Source of the DNA: Fulvimarina sp.
GTDB taxonomy: Bacteria > Pseudomonadota > Alphaproteobacteria > Rhizobiales > Rhizobiaceae
DNA: 58,753 bases
NCBI GenBank assembly: GCA_002700095.1
Contig: PACL01000041.1
Location: forward strand, 1 to 58,753
Direction of reading: 5' to 3'
Made by a program: the position numbers and the translations under genes. Below the pieces are notes generated by a model that was not told the origin of the DNA, searched no databases, and worked only from the letters and a program-made list of their open reading frames with translations. Shown here in pieces: positions 8,565 to 15,090 of this stretch (position 1 is its first letter; the number at the start of each line of letters is the position of its first letter).

Positions 8565-9277
8565 GCCGCCGCGGTCTCGCCGCGTCGTTCGGCGAACATC
8601 TCGCGCTTGCGGAAGGCGGCGATCACCGAGGACAGGATCGCGACGGCGATCTCGCCGGGATTGGCCGCACCGATGTCGGCCCCGATGGGCGCCTCGATGC
8701 GGTCGATGGAAGATTGAGAGATGCCGGCGGCGACCAGGCGCTCGACCCGGCGGGCATGGGTCTTCCGGCTGCCGAGGGCACCGATGTAGAAGCAACCGGT
8801 GTTGAGTGCCGAAATCAGCGGAAAATCGTCGATTTTCGGGTCGTGGGTGATGACGCAGACGGCCGTGTAGGGATCGAAGGGCCGCGTCTTCAGGACATCC
8901 TCGGGCCATTCCGCATGCAGCGGCACGCCCGGAAAGCGGTCCTTGCTGGCAAAAGCCGTGCGCGGGTCGATGATCTCGATGTCGAAGCCGGCGATCCGCG
9001 CCATCGGCGCCAGAGCCTGGCTGATGTGGACGGCGCCGATGGCGACGATCCGGGCCGGCGGCAGATGGGCGTTGACGAAGACCTCGCCCGCGTCGGTTTG
9101 GGAAATGCCGGACTTGCCGGAGCGGATCACCTTTTCGACCAGTTCGGCCAAAGGATCTGCGCCGACATCGGCCTCGCGCACCAAGCGCTGCCGGCCGCTG
9201 GCAAGCTCGGTGACGACCACGGCGGCGCGGCGCGCGGCACGCTCCTTGTTCAGTGCTGCGAGAAGAGCGCGGTCCAT
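8561..9277 (-). CDS. XdhC family protein, C-terminal (Rossmann) half
   Basis: A 238-residue maturation factor for molybdenum hydroxylases. XdhC/PaoD/CoxF-type proteins bind the molybdenum cofactor, promote its sulfuration and hand it to the apo-enzyme. The Rossmann-like XdhC_C portion is recognisable as ARIVAIGAVHISQALAPMARIAGFDIEIIDPRTAFA, then VCVITHDPKIDDFPLISALNTGCFYIGALGSRKTHARRVERL and the end segment IGADIGAANPGEIAVAILSSVIA. It lacks the N-terminal XdhC_CoxI domain, which is encoded by the preceding 109-codon gene. Start and stop overlap both neighbours, so the three genes are tightly coupled. Confidence 0.9.
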   Translation of the reverse strand: MDRALLAALNKERAARRAAVVVTELASGRQRLVREADVGADPLAELVEKVIRSGKSGISQTDAGEVFVNAHLPPARIVAIGAVHISQALAPMARIAGFDIEIIDPRTAFASKDRFPGVPLHAEWPEDVLKTRPFDPYTAVCVITHDPKIDDFPLISALNTGCFYIGALGSRKTHARRVERLVAAGISQSSIDRIEAPIGADIGAANPGEIAVAILSSVIAAFRKREMFAERRGETAAA

Positions 9278-9606
9278 CAGTTCACCTTCTCGACATAGAC
9301 CCGGATGCGGCCGCCGCAGGACAGGCCGACGCGCCAGGCGGTCTCGTCGGCGACGCCGAATTCGAGCATCCGCGGCTCGCCCGCCTCGATCACGTCGATC
9401 GCCTCGGAAACGACGGCGCCCTCGACGCAGCCGCCCGAGACAGAGCCCTCGAAATTGCCCTCGGCATCGATGACGAGATGGCTGCCGGTCGGGCGCGGGG
9501 CCGAGCCCCAGGTCTCGACGACGGTCGCGAGTGCCAGCGCTCGGCCCTCGCCGGCCCAGCGCTCGGCGGTCTTCAGGACGTCGAGTTCGGTCAGGGTTTC
9601 AGACAT
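9277..9606 (-). CDS. XdhC/CoxI domain protein, N-terminal half
   Basis: A 109-residue protein consisting only of the XdhC_CoxI domain: RALALATVVETWGSAPRPTGSHLVI followed by EGSVSGGCVEGAVVSEAI and the VGLSCGGRIRVYVEKV ending. In many species this domain is fused to the Rossmann half encoded by the next gene, and the cysteines in SGGCVEG and LSCGG are the conserved ones. The stop overlaps the next start by one base (TGATG), so the two halves should be made together. I set the ATG at 9606; the open frame runs far upstream but through unrelated sequence and repeats. Confidence 0.88.
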   Translation of the reverse strand: MSETLTELDVLKTAERWAGEGRALALATVVETWGSAPRPTGSHLVIDAEGNFEGSVSGGCVEGAVVSEAIDVIEAGEPRMLEFGVADETAWRVGLSCGGRIRVYVEKVN

Positions 9607-9664
9607 TGTGATCCTCGCTGTCGGGTCGCGGCGTATTTCACGGCAAGGGCGGCGCCCATGTTGG

Positions 9665-9840
9665 CCCCCTCTGCCCTGCCGGGCATCTCCCCCACAAGGG
9701 GGGAGGAGGTCGACCCTGCGGGAATGCGCTATCCCACCGGAGAGGATCCATCCCTGCACGATCGGTAGAGACAAGGATCGGATCGCCGCCGCTGCCGATC
9801 TCCGCCCTTGATGGGGAGGTGCCGGCAGGCAGAGGGGGGG
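9665..9840. repeat. Pair of inverted GC-rich intergenic repeat copies
   Basis: Two imperfect copies of a repeat of about 45 bases, in opposite orientations, occupy the 293-base gap between the CoxE and XdhC genes. Copy 1 (9665-9712) starts CCCCCTCTGCCCTGCCGGGC and continues into a C-rich then G-rich self-complementary stretch. Copy 2 (9793-9840), read on the minus strand, starts CCCCCTCTGCCTGCCGG and continues the same way. Each copy can fold alone, and the two can pair with each other. They look like the dispersed palindromic repeats common in rhizobial intergenic regions. I see no gene in the gap. Confidence 0.7.
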
Positions 9841-9899
9841 TGGAAGCGTCACCTGCGTCTCTGGCCCTATGTCGATCCTCCCCTGCCTCTCGGCAAGGG

Positions 9900-11186
9900 T
9901 CAGGCGGCCGCGACGATGCGTTCGTCCTTCAGCCACAGCCGCGGGTCGGTCTCGGCGGCCGGTCGGGAAGACGACAAAGCCTCGCAGAGCGCCCGCATCG
10001 CGTCGAGGGAATGGACCGAGCGGAACTCGTCGACATGCGGCAGCATGGCCCGAACGCCGCGCGCCTTGGCGGCAAAGCCGTCGTAGCGCAGCAGCGGATT
10101 GAGCCAGACCAGCCGGCGGCAGGACTTGTGCAGCCGTTCCATCTGCTTCTCGAGCTCCTCGACGCTGTCGCGCTCGAGCCCGTCGGTGATGAGGATGCAG
10201 ATCGCCCCCTGGCCGAGCACCCGCCGCGACCAGTCCCGGTTGAAGGTGCCGATCGCCTCGGCGATGCGGGTGCCACCCGACCAGTCCTTCACGGCTCCGG
10301 CGCATTCCTCCAGCGCCTCGTCGGGGTCCTTGCGACGCATCTGGCGGGTGACATTGGTCAGCCGCGTGCCGAACAGGAACGTGTGGACGCGCCGCCGCTC
10401 GTCGGTCAGCGCATGCAGGAACTGCAGGAAGACGCGGGTGTACTGGCTCATCGAGCCTGAGATGTCGGCGATCACGACTACCGGCGGATGCCGGGTGCGG
10501 GGCGAGGCGAATTTCGGCAGCACGAGGTCGCCGCCGGTCTTCATCGAGGCCCGCAGCGTCGCCCGGGCGTCGATCTTCCGCCCGCGGGCGTCGAGCCTGA
10601 AGCGGCGCGTCTTCACCGCGTCGTCGGGCAGGCGCAGGGCCGCGATGGCGCGCTTCGCCTCGTTCAACTCGGCCACCGACATCTGGGCGAAGTCCTTCTT
10701 GCGCAGGACCTCGTTGCCGGAGACGGTCAGGCTCGCGTCGATCTCGACGATCGGCCGGTCCTGTTTGGTGACGCGCTTTTCGGCGCCCTCGAACAAGCCT
10801 TCGGCCGCCCGGTCCTCGCCGGCGCGCTTCTTTTCGGGCTCGCGCTCGCGCGGCGGCGCGGTCGGCGAAAACATCGCGATCATCTTCTCGATCAGCTCGC
10901 GCGAGCGCCAGAACAGCCGGAAAGCCTCGGCGAAGACTGCCTCGTCCTCGCGCCGCGAGACCAGAGTCGCGTGAAGCGTCCAGTAGAAGTCGTCGCGGGA
11001 CTGAATACCCGCCGCCCTCACCGCCGCGATGGCGTCGAGGGTCGCGGCCGGGCCGAGCTTCAGCCCCGCGCGGCGCAGCGCCCTTGCGAAATAGGCGATG
11101 TTGTCGGCGAGCCGCCCGTCCGGATCGGCCCTGGCCGGCGTGATGGGCGCCTCGCCCACCGGTTCAGGAGGCCGCCTGGAGGTCAC
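9900..11186 (-). CDS. VWA domain protein, CoxE-like
   Basis: A 428-residue cytoplasmic protein with a von Willebrand factor A domain in its C-terminal half. The MIDAS metal motif is visible as DISGSMSQYTR, with later elements WSGGTRIAEAI and ILITDGLERDS. CoxE works with a MoxR/CoxD AAA+ ATPase to mature molybdenum hydroxylases; in carbon monoxide dehydrogenase the pair acts on the active-site metal cluster. The N-terminal region is helical and charged (PPREREPEKKRAGEDRAAEG). The start is a GTG at 11186, preceded by GAGG and overlapping the MoxR stop by 23 bases, which supports joint translation with the ATPase. Confidence 0.88.
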   Translation of the reverse strand: MTSRRPPEPVGEAPITPARADPDGRLADNIAYFARALRRAGLKLGPAATLDAIAAVRAAGIQSRDDFYWTLHATLVSRREDEAVFAEAFRLFWRSRELIEKMIAMFSPTAPPREREPEKKRAGEDRAAEGLFEGAEKRVTKQDRPIVEIDASLTVSGNEVLRKKDFAQMSVAELNEAKRAIAALRLPDDAVKTRRFRLDARGRKIDARATLRASMKTGGDLVLPKFASPRTRHPPVVVIADISGSMSQYTRVFLQFLHALTDERRRVHTFLFGTRLTNVTRQMRRKDPDEALEECAGAVKDWSGGTRIAEAIGTFNRDWSRRVLGQGAICILITDGLERDSVEELEKQMERLHKSCRRLVWLNPLLRYDGFAAKARGVRAMLPHVDEFRSVHSLDAMRALCEALSSSRPAAETDPRLWLKDERIVAAA

Positions 11187-12078
11187 GGCGGACCTCGTCC
11201 AGGATCTTCCGGCTTTCGCCGGTCTCCAGGCGCTGGATGTCGTCCTGATACTTCAGAAGCACGCCGAGCGTATCGGAGATGTGGGCCGGATCGAGGGCGA
11301 CCGCATTGAGTTCGGTCAAGGCGTTGGCCCAGTCGATGGTCTCGGCGACACCGGGCGCCTTGAACAGGTCGATCGCCCGCAGCTTCTGGACGAAGGCGAC
11401 GAGCTGCGCAGCGAGTTCGGCATTGGCCCGCGGCGCCTTGCGACGGACGATCTCCAGCTCGCGCTCGGCCTTCGGATAGTCCACCCAGTGATAGAGGCAG
11501 CGGCGTTTCAGCGCGTCGTGGATCTCGCGGGTGCGATTGGTGGTGATGATGACGATCGGCGGCTCCTCGGCCTTGATCGTGCCGAGCTCGGGGATGGTGA
11601 CCTGGTTGTCGGAGAGGATTTCGAGGAGGAAGGCCTCGAAGGCCTCGTCGGTGCGGTCGAGCTCGTCGATGAGCAGAACCGGCGCGCGGCCGGGCACCGC
11701 CTCGAGGGCCTGGAGGATCGGCCGGCGGATCAGGAAGCGCTCCGAGAAGATCTCCGATCGCATCGCGTCGCGGCCGATGTCGCCGCTCGCCTCGGCGAGG
11801 CGGATCTCGATCATCTGCGCCGCGTAGTTCCACTCGTAGAGCGCCGAGGATACGTCGAGCCCCTCGTAGCACTGCAGCCGGATCAGCGGCCGGTCGAGGG
11901 CGCTCGCCAGAACCTTGGCGATCTCCGTCTTGCCGACGCCCGCCTCGCCTTCGAGGAACAGCGGCCGGCCCATCTTGAGGGCAAGGAACAGGACGGTCGC
12001 CAGCGGTCGGTCGGCCAGGTAGTCGGCCTTGTCGAGCAGCGCCGCGGTCTCGTCGATCGAGGCAGGAAGTTTCGTCAC
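11164..12078 (-). CDS. MoxR family AAA+ ATPase, CoxD-like
   Basis: A 304-residue AAA+ ATPase of the MoxR type. Walker A is GEAGVGKTEIAK, Walker B is LLIDELDRTDEAFEAFLLEIL, and sensor 1 is ITTNRTREIHDALKRRC. Such ATPases act as chaperones with the VWA protein encoded directly downstream. The start is a GTG at 12078 preceded by AAGGAAAGGA. No ATG is available in frame nearby, and longer versions run into the flavin reductase gene. Together with the VWA and XdhC genes this matches the coxD-coxE-coxF accessory set, although no coxMSL structural genes are next to it. Confidence 0.9.
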   Translation of the reverse strand: MTKLPASIDETAALLDKADYLADRPLATVLFLALKMGRPLFLEGEAGVGKTEIAKVLASALDRPLIRLQCYEGLDVSSALYEWNYAAQMIEIRLAEASGDIGRDAMRSEIFSERFLIRRPILQALEAVPGRAPVLLIDELDRTDEAFEAFLLEILSDNQVTIPELGTIKAEEPPIVIITTNRTREIHDALKRRCLYHWVDYPKAERELEIVRRKAPRANAELAAQLVAFVQKLRAIDLFKAPGVAETIDWANALTELNAVALDPAHISDTLGVLLKYQDDIQRLETGESRKILDEVRRDLQAAS

Positions 12079-12119
12079 GGTCGTCCTTTCCTTGCTGGGC
12101 CGCGTCGTCCGACCATGGG

Positions 12120-12731
12120 TCAGCGCCGGATGTCGAGGGCGTGGAAGCCCCGGTCGAGATAGACCAGCGACGGCGCCGTCTCGCCGGTGCGCAGCCCCGC
12201 GACCTCGCCGATCAGAACCTTGTGGGTGGCGATCACCTTCGCCTCGATCAGCCGGCAGTCGAAGCTCGCCAGCGCGGTCTCGAGCAGCGGCGCGCCGGTG
12301 GAGCCCGCCGACCACCGCCCGCGGGCGAAGCGTTCGGGCTGGGACAGCTTGCCCTCGCCGGCAAACGCACGCGCCAATGCGTCGTCGCGTGCCGACAGGA
12401 CGTTCACCGCAAAGACGCCGTTGGTCTCGAACCAGTCGTTGTCGGGGCTCGACAGGTTCAGGCAGACGAGCAGCGTTGCGGGGTCGTCGGACACCGAACA
12501 GGCGGACGAAACGGTGACGCCTCGCCGTCCGGACGCACCGTCGGTCGTCACGACATTCACCGCCGCGGCGAACCGCGTCATCGCCTCGCGGAACATCCGC
12601 GGGTCGCTCCGCATCGAATTCAGCAACCGTTCGTCCTCGTTCATCGGCTGGGCAGAGGGTAAATCATGCAGGAACACATAGGGTGGCCGCGCGGCGAGCG
12701 CATCCTTTGCGGCGGGCAGCGGATTCGCCAT
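12120..12731 (-). CDS. Flavin reductase family protein
   Basis: A 203-residue FMN-binding split-barrel protein of the flavin reductase-like family. Landmarks are FREAMTRFAAAVNVVTTDGASGRRGVTVSSACSVSDDPATLLVCLN, which is the conserved N-terminal core, and FAVNVLSARDDALARAFAG. These enzymes reduce free flavin with NAD(P)H, often supplying FMNH2 or FADH2 to a partner monooxygenase; no partner monooxygenase is visible here. I use the ATG at 12731; an internal ATG (MNEDERLL) is a possible later start. It lies 41 bases upstream of the MoxR gene and is probably the first gene of the minus-strand unit. Confidence 0.88.
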   Translation of the reverse strand: MANPLPAAKDALAARPPYVFLHDLPSAQPMNEDERLLNSMRSDPRMFREAMTRFAAAVNVVTTDGASGRRGVTVSSACSVSDDPATLLVCLNLSSPDNDWFETNGVFAVNVLSARDDALARAFAGEGKLSQPERFARGRWSAGSTGAPLLETALASFDCRLIEAKVIATHKVLIGEVAGLRTGETAPSLVYLDRGFHALDIRR

Positions 12732-12795
12732 GTCCCGACACTGACATGGCGGACCGGCGATTTCCAAGCCGGCACGAAACCGCTATGACGACTTC

Positions 12796-13884
12796 ATGCG
12801 CGCTCTCGCAACCCTTGCCACAGTGTTTATTTTCGCTGCGCCCGCCTTCGCGCAGCAGGCAGCTCCGGTGGTCGTCGGCGTGGCCGCTCCCCTGTCCGAC
12901 GCCCAGGAAATCCTCGGTCGCCAATTGACCGACGGCGCCGGGGCGGCGGTCGCGGCGCGCGCCAGCACGGCGCGGCTCGTCGTGGCCGACACCTCCTGTT
13001 CGGCCAGCGGCGGCGAGAGCGCCGCAAGACGCTTCGTCGAGCAGGAGGCGACGATCGTCGTCGGGTTTCTCTGTACCGAGGCGATCGAGGCGGCCCTGCC
13101 GATCCTCAAGGAGGCTGGCATCCCCACCATCGACGTCGGCGTCAGGGCCAACCACCTGACCGACGCCAAGGATCGCAGCGGCCATATCCTCTACCGGATC
13201 GCGCCCCGCTCCGACGCGGAGGATGCTGCGATCGCCCGCTACATCGCCGCCCGCTGGGCCGATCAGCCCTTCGGCCTCATCGACGACGGTTCGATCGCGG
13301 CGCGAGGCCTCACCGATTCGGTCCGCCGCCGGCTCGGCGACCAGGGGCTGCAGCCGCAGGCCGTCGACAACTACCGCCCGGCCGAGGAGAAGCAGTTCGG
13401 GCTCGCCCGCCGCCTCCAGCGCACCGGCATCACCCGTTTCTTCATCGCCGGCGACCGGCCGGATGTCGCCATCATCGCCCGCGACGCCAAAGAGACGGGC
13501 CTCGACCTGACGATCCTCGGCGCCGAGGGCCTGTTCGACGAGGCGAGCATCGACGCGCCGCTGCCGGCGGGGATCGTCGCGATCGGCCCGAAGACGAGCT
13601 TTCCCGACCTCAGGCCACAGGACGAGGCGGCGGCGGACACGGCCACGCCCGGACAACTGCCGCCGCAGGGCTATTTCGGCCCGGCCTACGCCGCGACGGA
13701 AATCGCTCTCGAGGCCGCCGCCAATCGCGAGCCGGGCCAAACGCTGCAAACGGTGCTCGGCTCGAGGAGCTTCGCCACCGGCCTCGGACCGATCCGCTTC
13801 GACGCCAAAGGCGACGCCGATCTCGATCTCTTCCGGGTCTACGAGTGGCGGGGCGATGGATTCGTCGACGAGACAGGCGGCTGA
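12796..13884 (+). CDS. Periplasmic branched-chain amino acid-type binding protein
   Basis: A 362-residue protein with a clear Sec signal peptide (MRALATLATVFIFAAPAFAQ) followed by a type I periplasmic binding fold as in LivJ-like substrate-binding proteins: VVVGVAAPLSDAQEILGRQLTDGAGAAV, VVGFLCTEAIEAALPILKEAGIPTI and the late YFGPAYAATEIALEAAA segment. No permease or ATPase genes flank it, so it is an orphan binding protein. The downstream P1 peptidase gene begins three bases after its stop, so the two are probably one operon. It is divergent from the flavin reductase gene. Confidence 0.85.
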   Translation: MRALATLATVFIFAAPAFAQQAAPVVVGVAAPLSDAQEILGRQLTDGAGAAVAARASTARLVVADTSCSASGGESAARRFVEQEATIVVGFLCTEAIEAALPILKEAGIPTIDVGVRANHLTDAKDRSGHILYRIAPRSDAEDAAIARYIAARWADQPFGLIDDGSIAARGLTDSVRRRLGDQGLQPQAVDNYRPAEEKQFGLARRLQRTGITRFFIAGDRPDVAIIARDAKETGLDLTILGAEGLFDEASIDAPLPAGIVAIGPKTSFPDLRPQDEAAADTATPGQLPPQGYFGPAYAATEIALEAAANREPGQTLQTVLGSRSFATGLGPIRFDAKGDADLDLFRVYEWRGDGFVDETGG

Positions 13885-13887
13885 TCG

Positions 13888-14904
13888 ATGGCGGCCTGGC
13901 AGCGGGGACCGCGCAACCTGATCACCGACGTCGGCGGGCTGACGGTCGGCAATGCCGGCGACGAGCGGCTCAAGAGTGGCACGACGGTGGTGATCTTCGA
14001 CGATCCTGCGGCCGCGTCGGTGGAGATCCTCGGCGGCGCGCCGGGCACCCGCGACACCGAACTCATGGCCCCCGACAAGCTCGTCTCGGGCATCGACGCG
14101 CTGGTGCTCTCGGGCGGCTCGGCCTTCGGGCTGGATGCGGCGGGCGGGGTCCAGTCCTTCCTGCGCCAAAGGGGCCGCGGCTTCACCGTCGCAGGATTCG
14201 CCGTCCCGCTGGTGCCGGCGGCGATCCTGTTCGACCTCGCCAATGGCGGCGACAAGGACTGGGGGCTCCACGCGCCCTACCGCGACCTCGGCATGGCCGC
14301 GGCCGAGGCCGCCGGAGCGGATTTCGCCATCGGCACCGCCGGCGCCGGCATCGGCTGCACGACGGCAACGGTGAAGGGCGGCCTCGGCTCGGCGTCGATC
14401 CGGCTCGACAACGGAGTCACCGTCGGTGCGCTCGTCGCGGTCAACGCCGTCGGCTCGGCGACGATGGGCGCCAGCCGGCATTTCTTCGCCGCGCCCTTCG
14501 AGATCGGCGCCGAGTTCGGCGGCCTCGGCCTGCCGTCGCCGCTGCCCGCCGACGCAGTCCTGCCGCGCACGAAGTTCGACCCGGCGCCGGGTACCAACAC
14601 CACGATCGGCATCGTCGCCACCGACGCGATCCTCGACAAGGCCGCGGCCCGGCGGCTCGCCGTCGCCGGCCAGGCCGGCTTCGCCCGAGCGATCTGGCCG
14701 TCCCACACCAATTTCGACGGCGATCTCGTCTTTGCCGCCGCCACCGGCCGCTCGGGCATCCGGATCGACCCGGCGGGCTCTGACAGTATCACGCTCGGCG
14801 CGGCGGCGGCGGCCGTGATGGCGCGGGCGATCGCCCGGGGCGTCCATGCCGCCGAACCGGCATCGGGCGACCGCCTGCTTGCCTGGCGTGAACTTCCCGT
14901 CTGA
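13888..14904 (+). CDS. P1 family (DmpA/NylC-type) self-processing aminopeptidase
   Basis: A 338-residue N-terminal-nucleophile hydrolase of peptidase family S58/P1. The N-terminal ITDVGGLTVGNAGDERLKSGTTVVIF and the GALVAVNAVGSA segment are typical. The self-cleavage site is visible as PGTNTTIGIVATDA, where cleavage between Asn237 and Thr238 would expose Thr238 as the catalytic nucleophile, as in nylon-oligomer hydrolase NylC. Substrates in the family range from small peptides to beta-aminopeptides and lactam oligomers, so specificity cannot be told from sequence. It follows the binding protein gene with a three-base gap, suggesting uptake or sensing of a peptide-like compound, which is inference. 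Confidence 0.9.
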   Translation: MAAWQRGPRNLITDVGGLTVGNAGDERLKSGTTVVIFDDPAAASVEILGGAPGTRDTELMAPDKLVSGIDALVLSGGSAFGLDAAGGVQSFLRQRGRGFTVAGFAVPLVPAAILFDLANGGDKDWGLHAPYRDLGMAAAEAAGADFAIGTAGAGIGCTTATVKGGLGSASIRLDNGVTVGALVAVNAVGSATMGASRHFFAAPFEIGAEFGGLGLPSPLPADAVLPRTKFDPAPGTNTTIGIVATDAILDKAAARRLAVAGQAGFARAIWPSHTNFDGDLVFAAATGRSGIRIDPAGSDSITLGAAAAAVMARAIARGVHAAEPASGDRLLAWRELPV

Positions 14905-15038
14905 GCCTCCTCTGGCCTCCTCTGGCCGCCGCTCGCCGCCTTCGCGGCCTTCCATCGTCCAGAGCGAGCCCTGCAGGGCCGCTTGGAGCTCCGCAGAGCC
15001 CCACAGAACATTGTCTTTCCCGCTGAGCATTGTCTTTC
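14905..15038 (+). repeat. Short tandem and spaced direct repeats upstream of the antiporter gene
   Basis: The 186-base gap before the antiporter gene holds two exact tandem copies of GCCTCCTCTG (14905-14914 and 14915-14924) and, nearer the gene, two exact copies of CATTGTCTTTC (15009-15019 and 15028-15038) starting 19 bases apart, roughly two helical turns. The latter pair has the layout of a binding site for a dimeric or tandem regulator, but this is only a spacing argument. Confidence 0.45.
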
Positions 15039-15090
15039 GAACGAGTTGACGGCAAAGCAGGTGATCGTGTTCGCCTGAAGTGTCGTTGCC

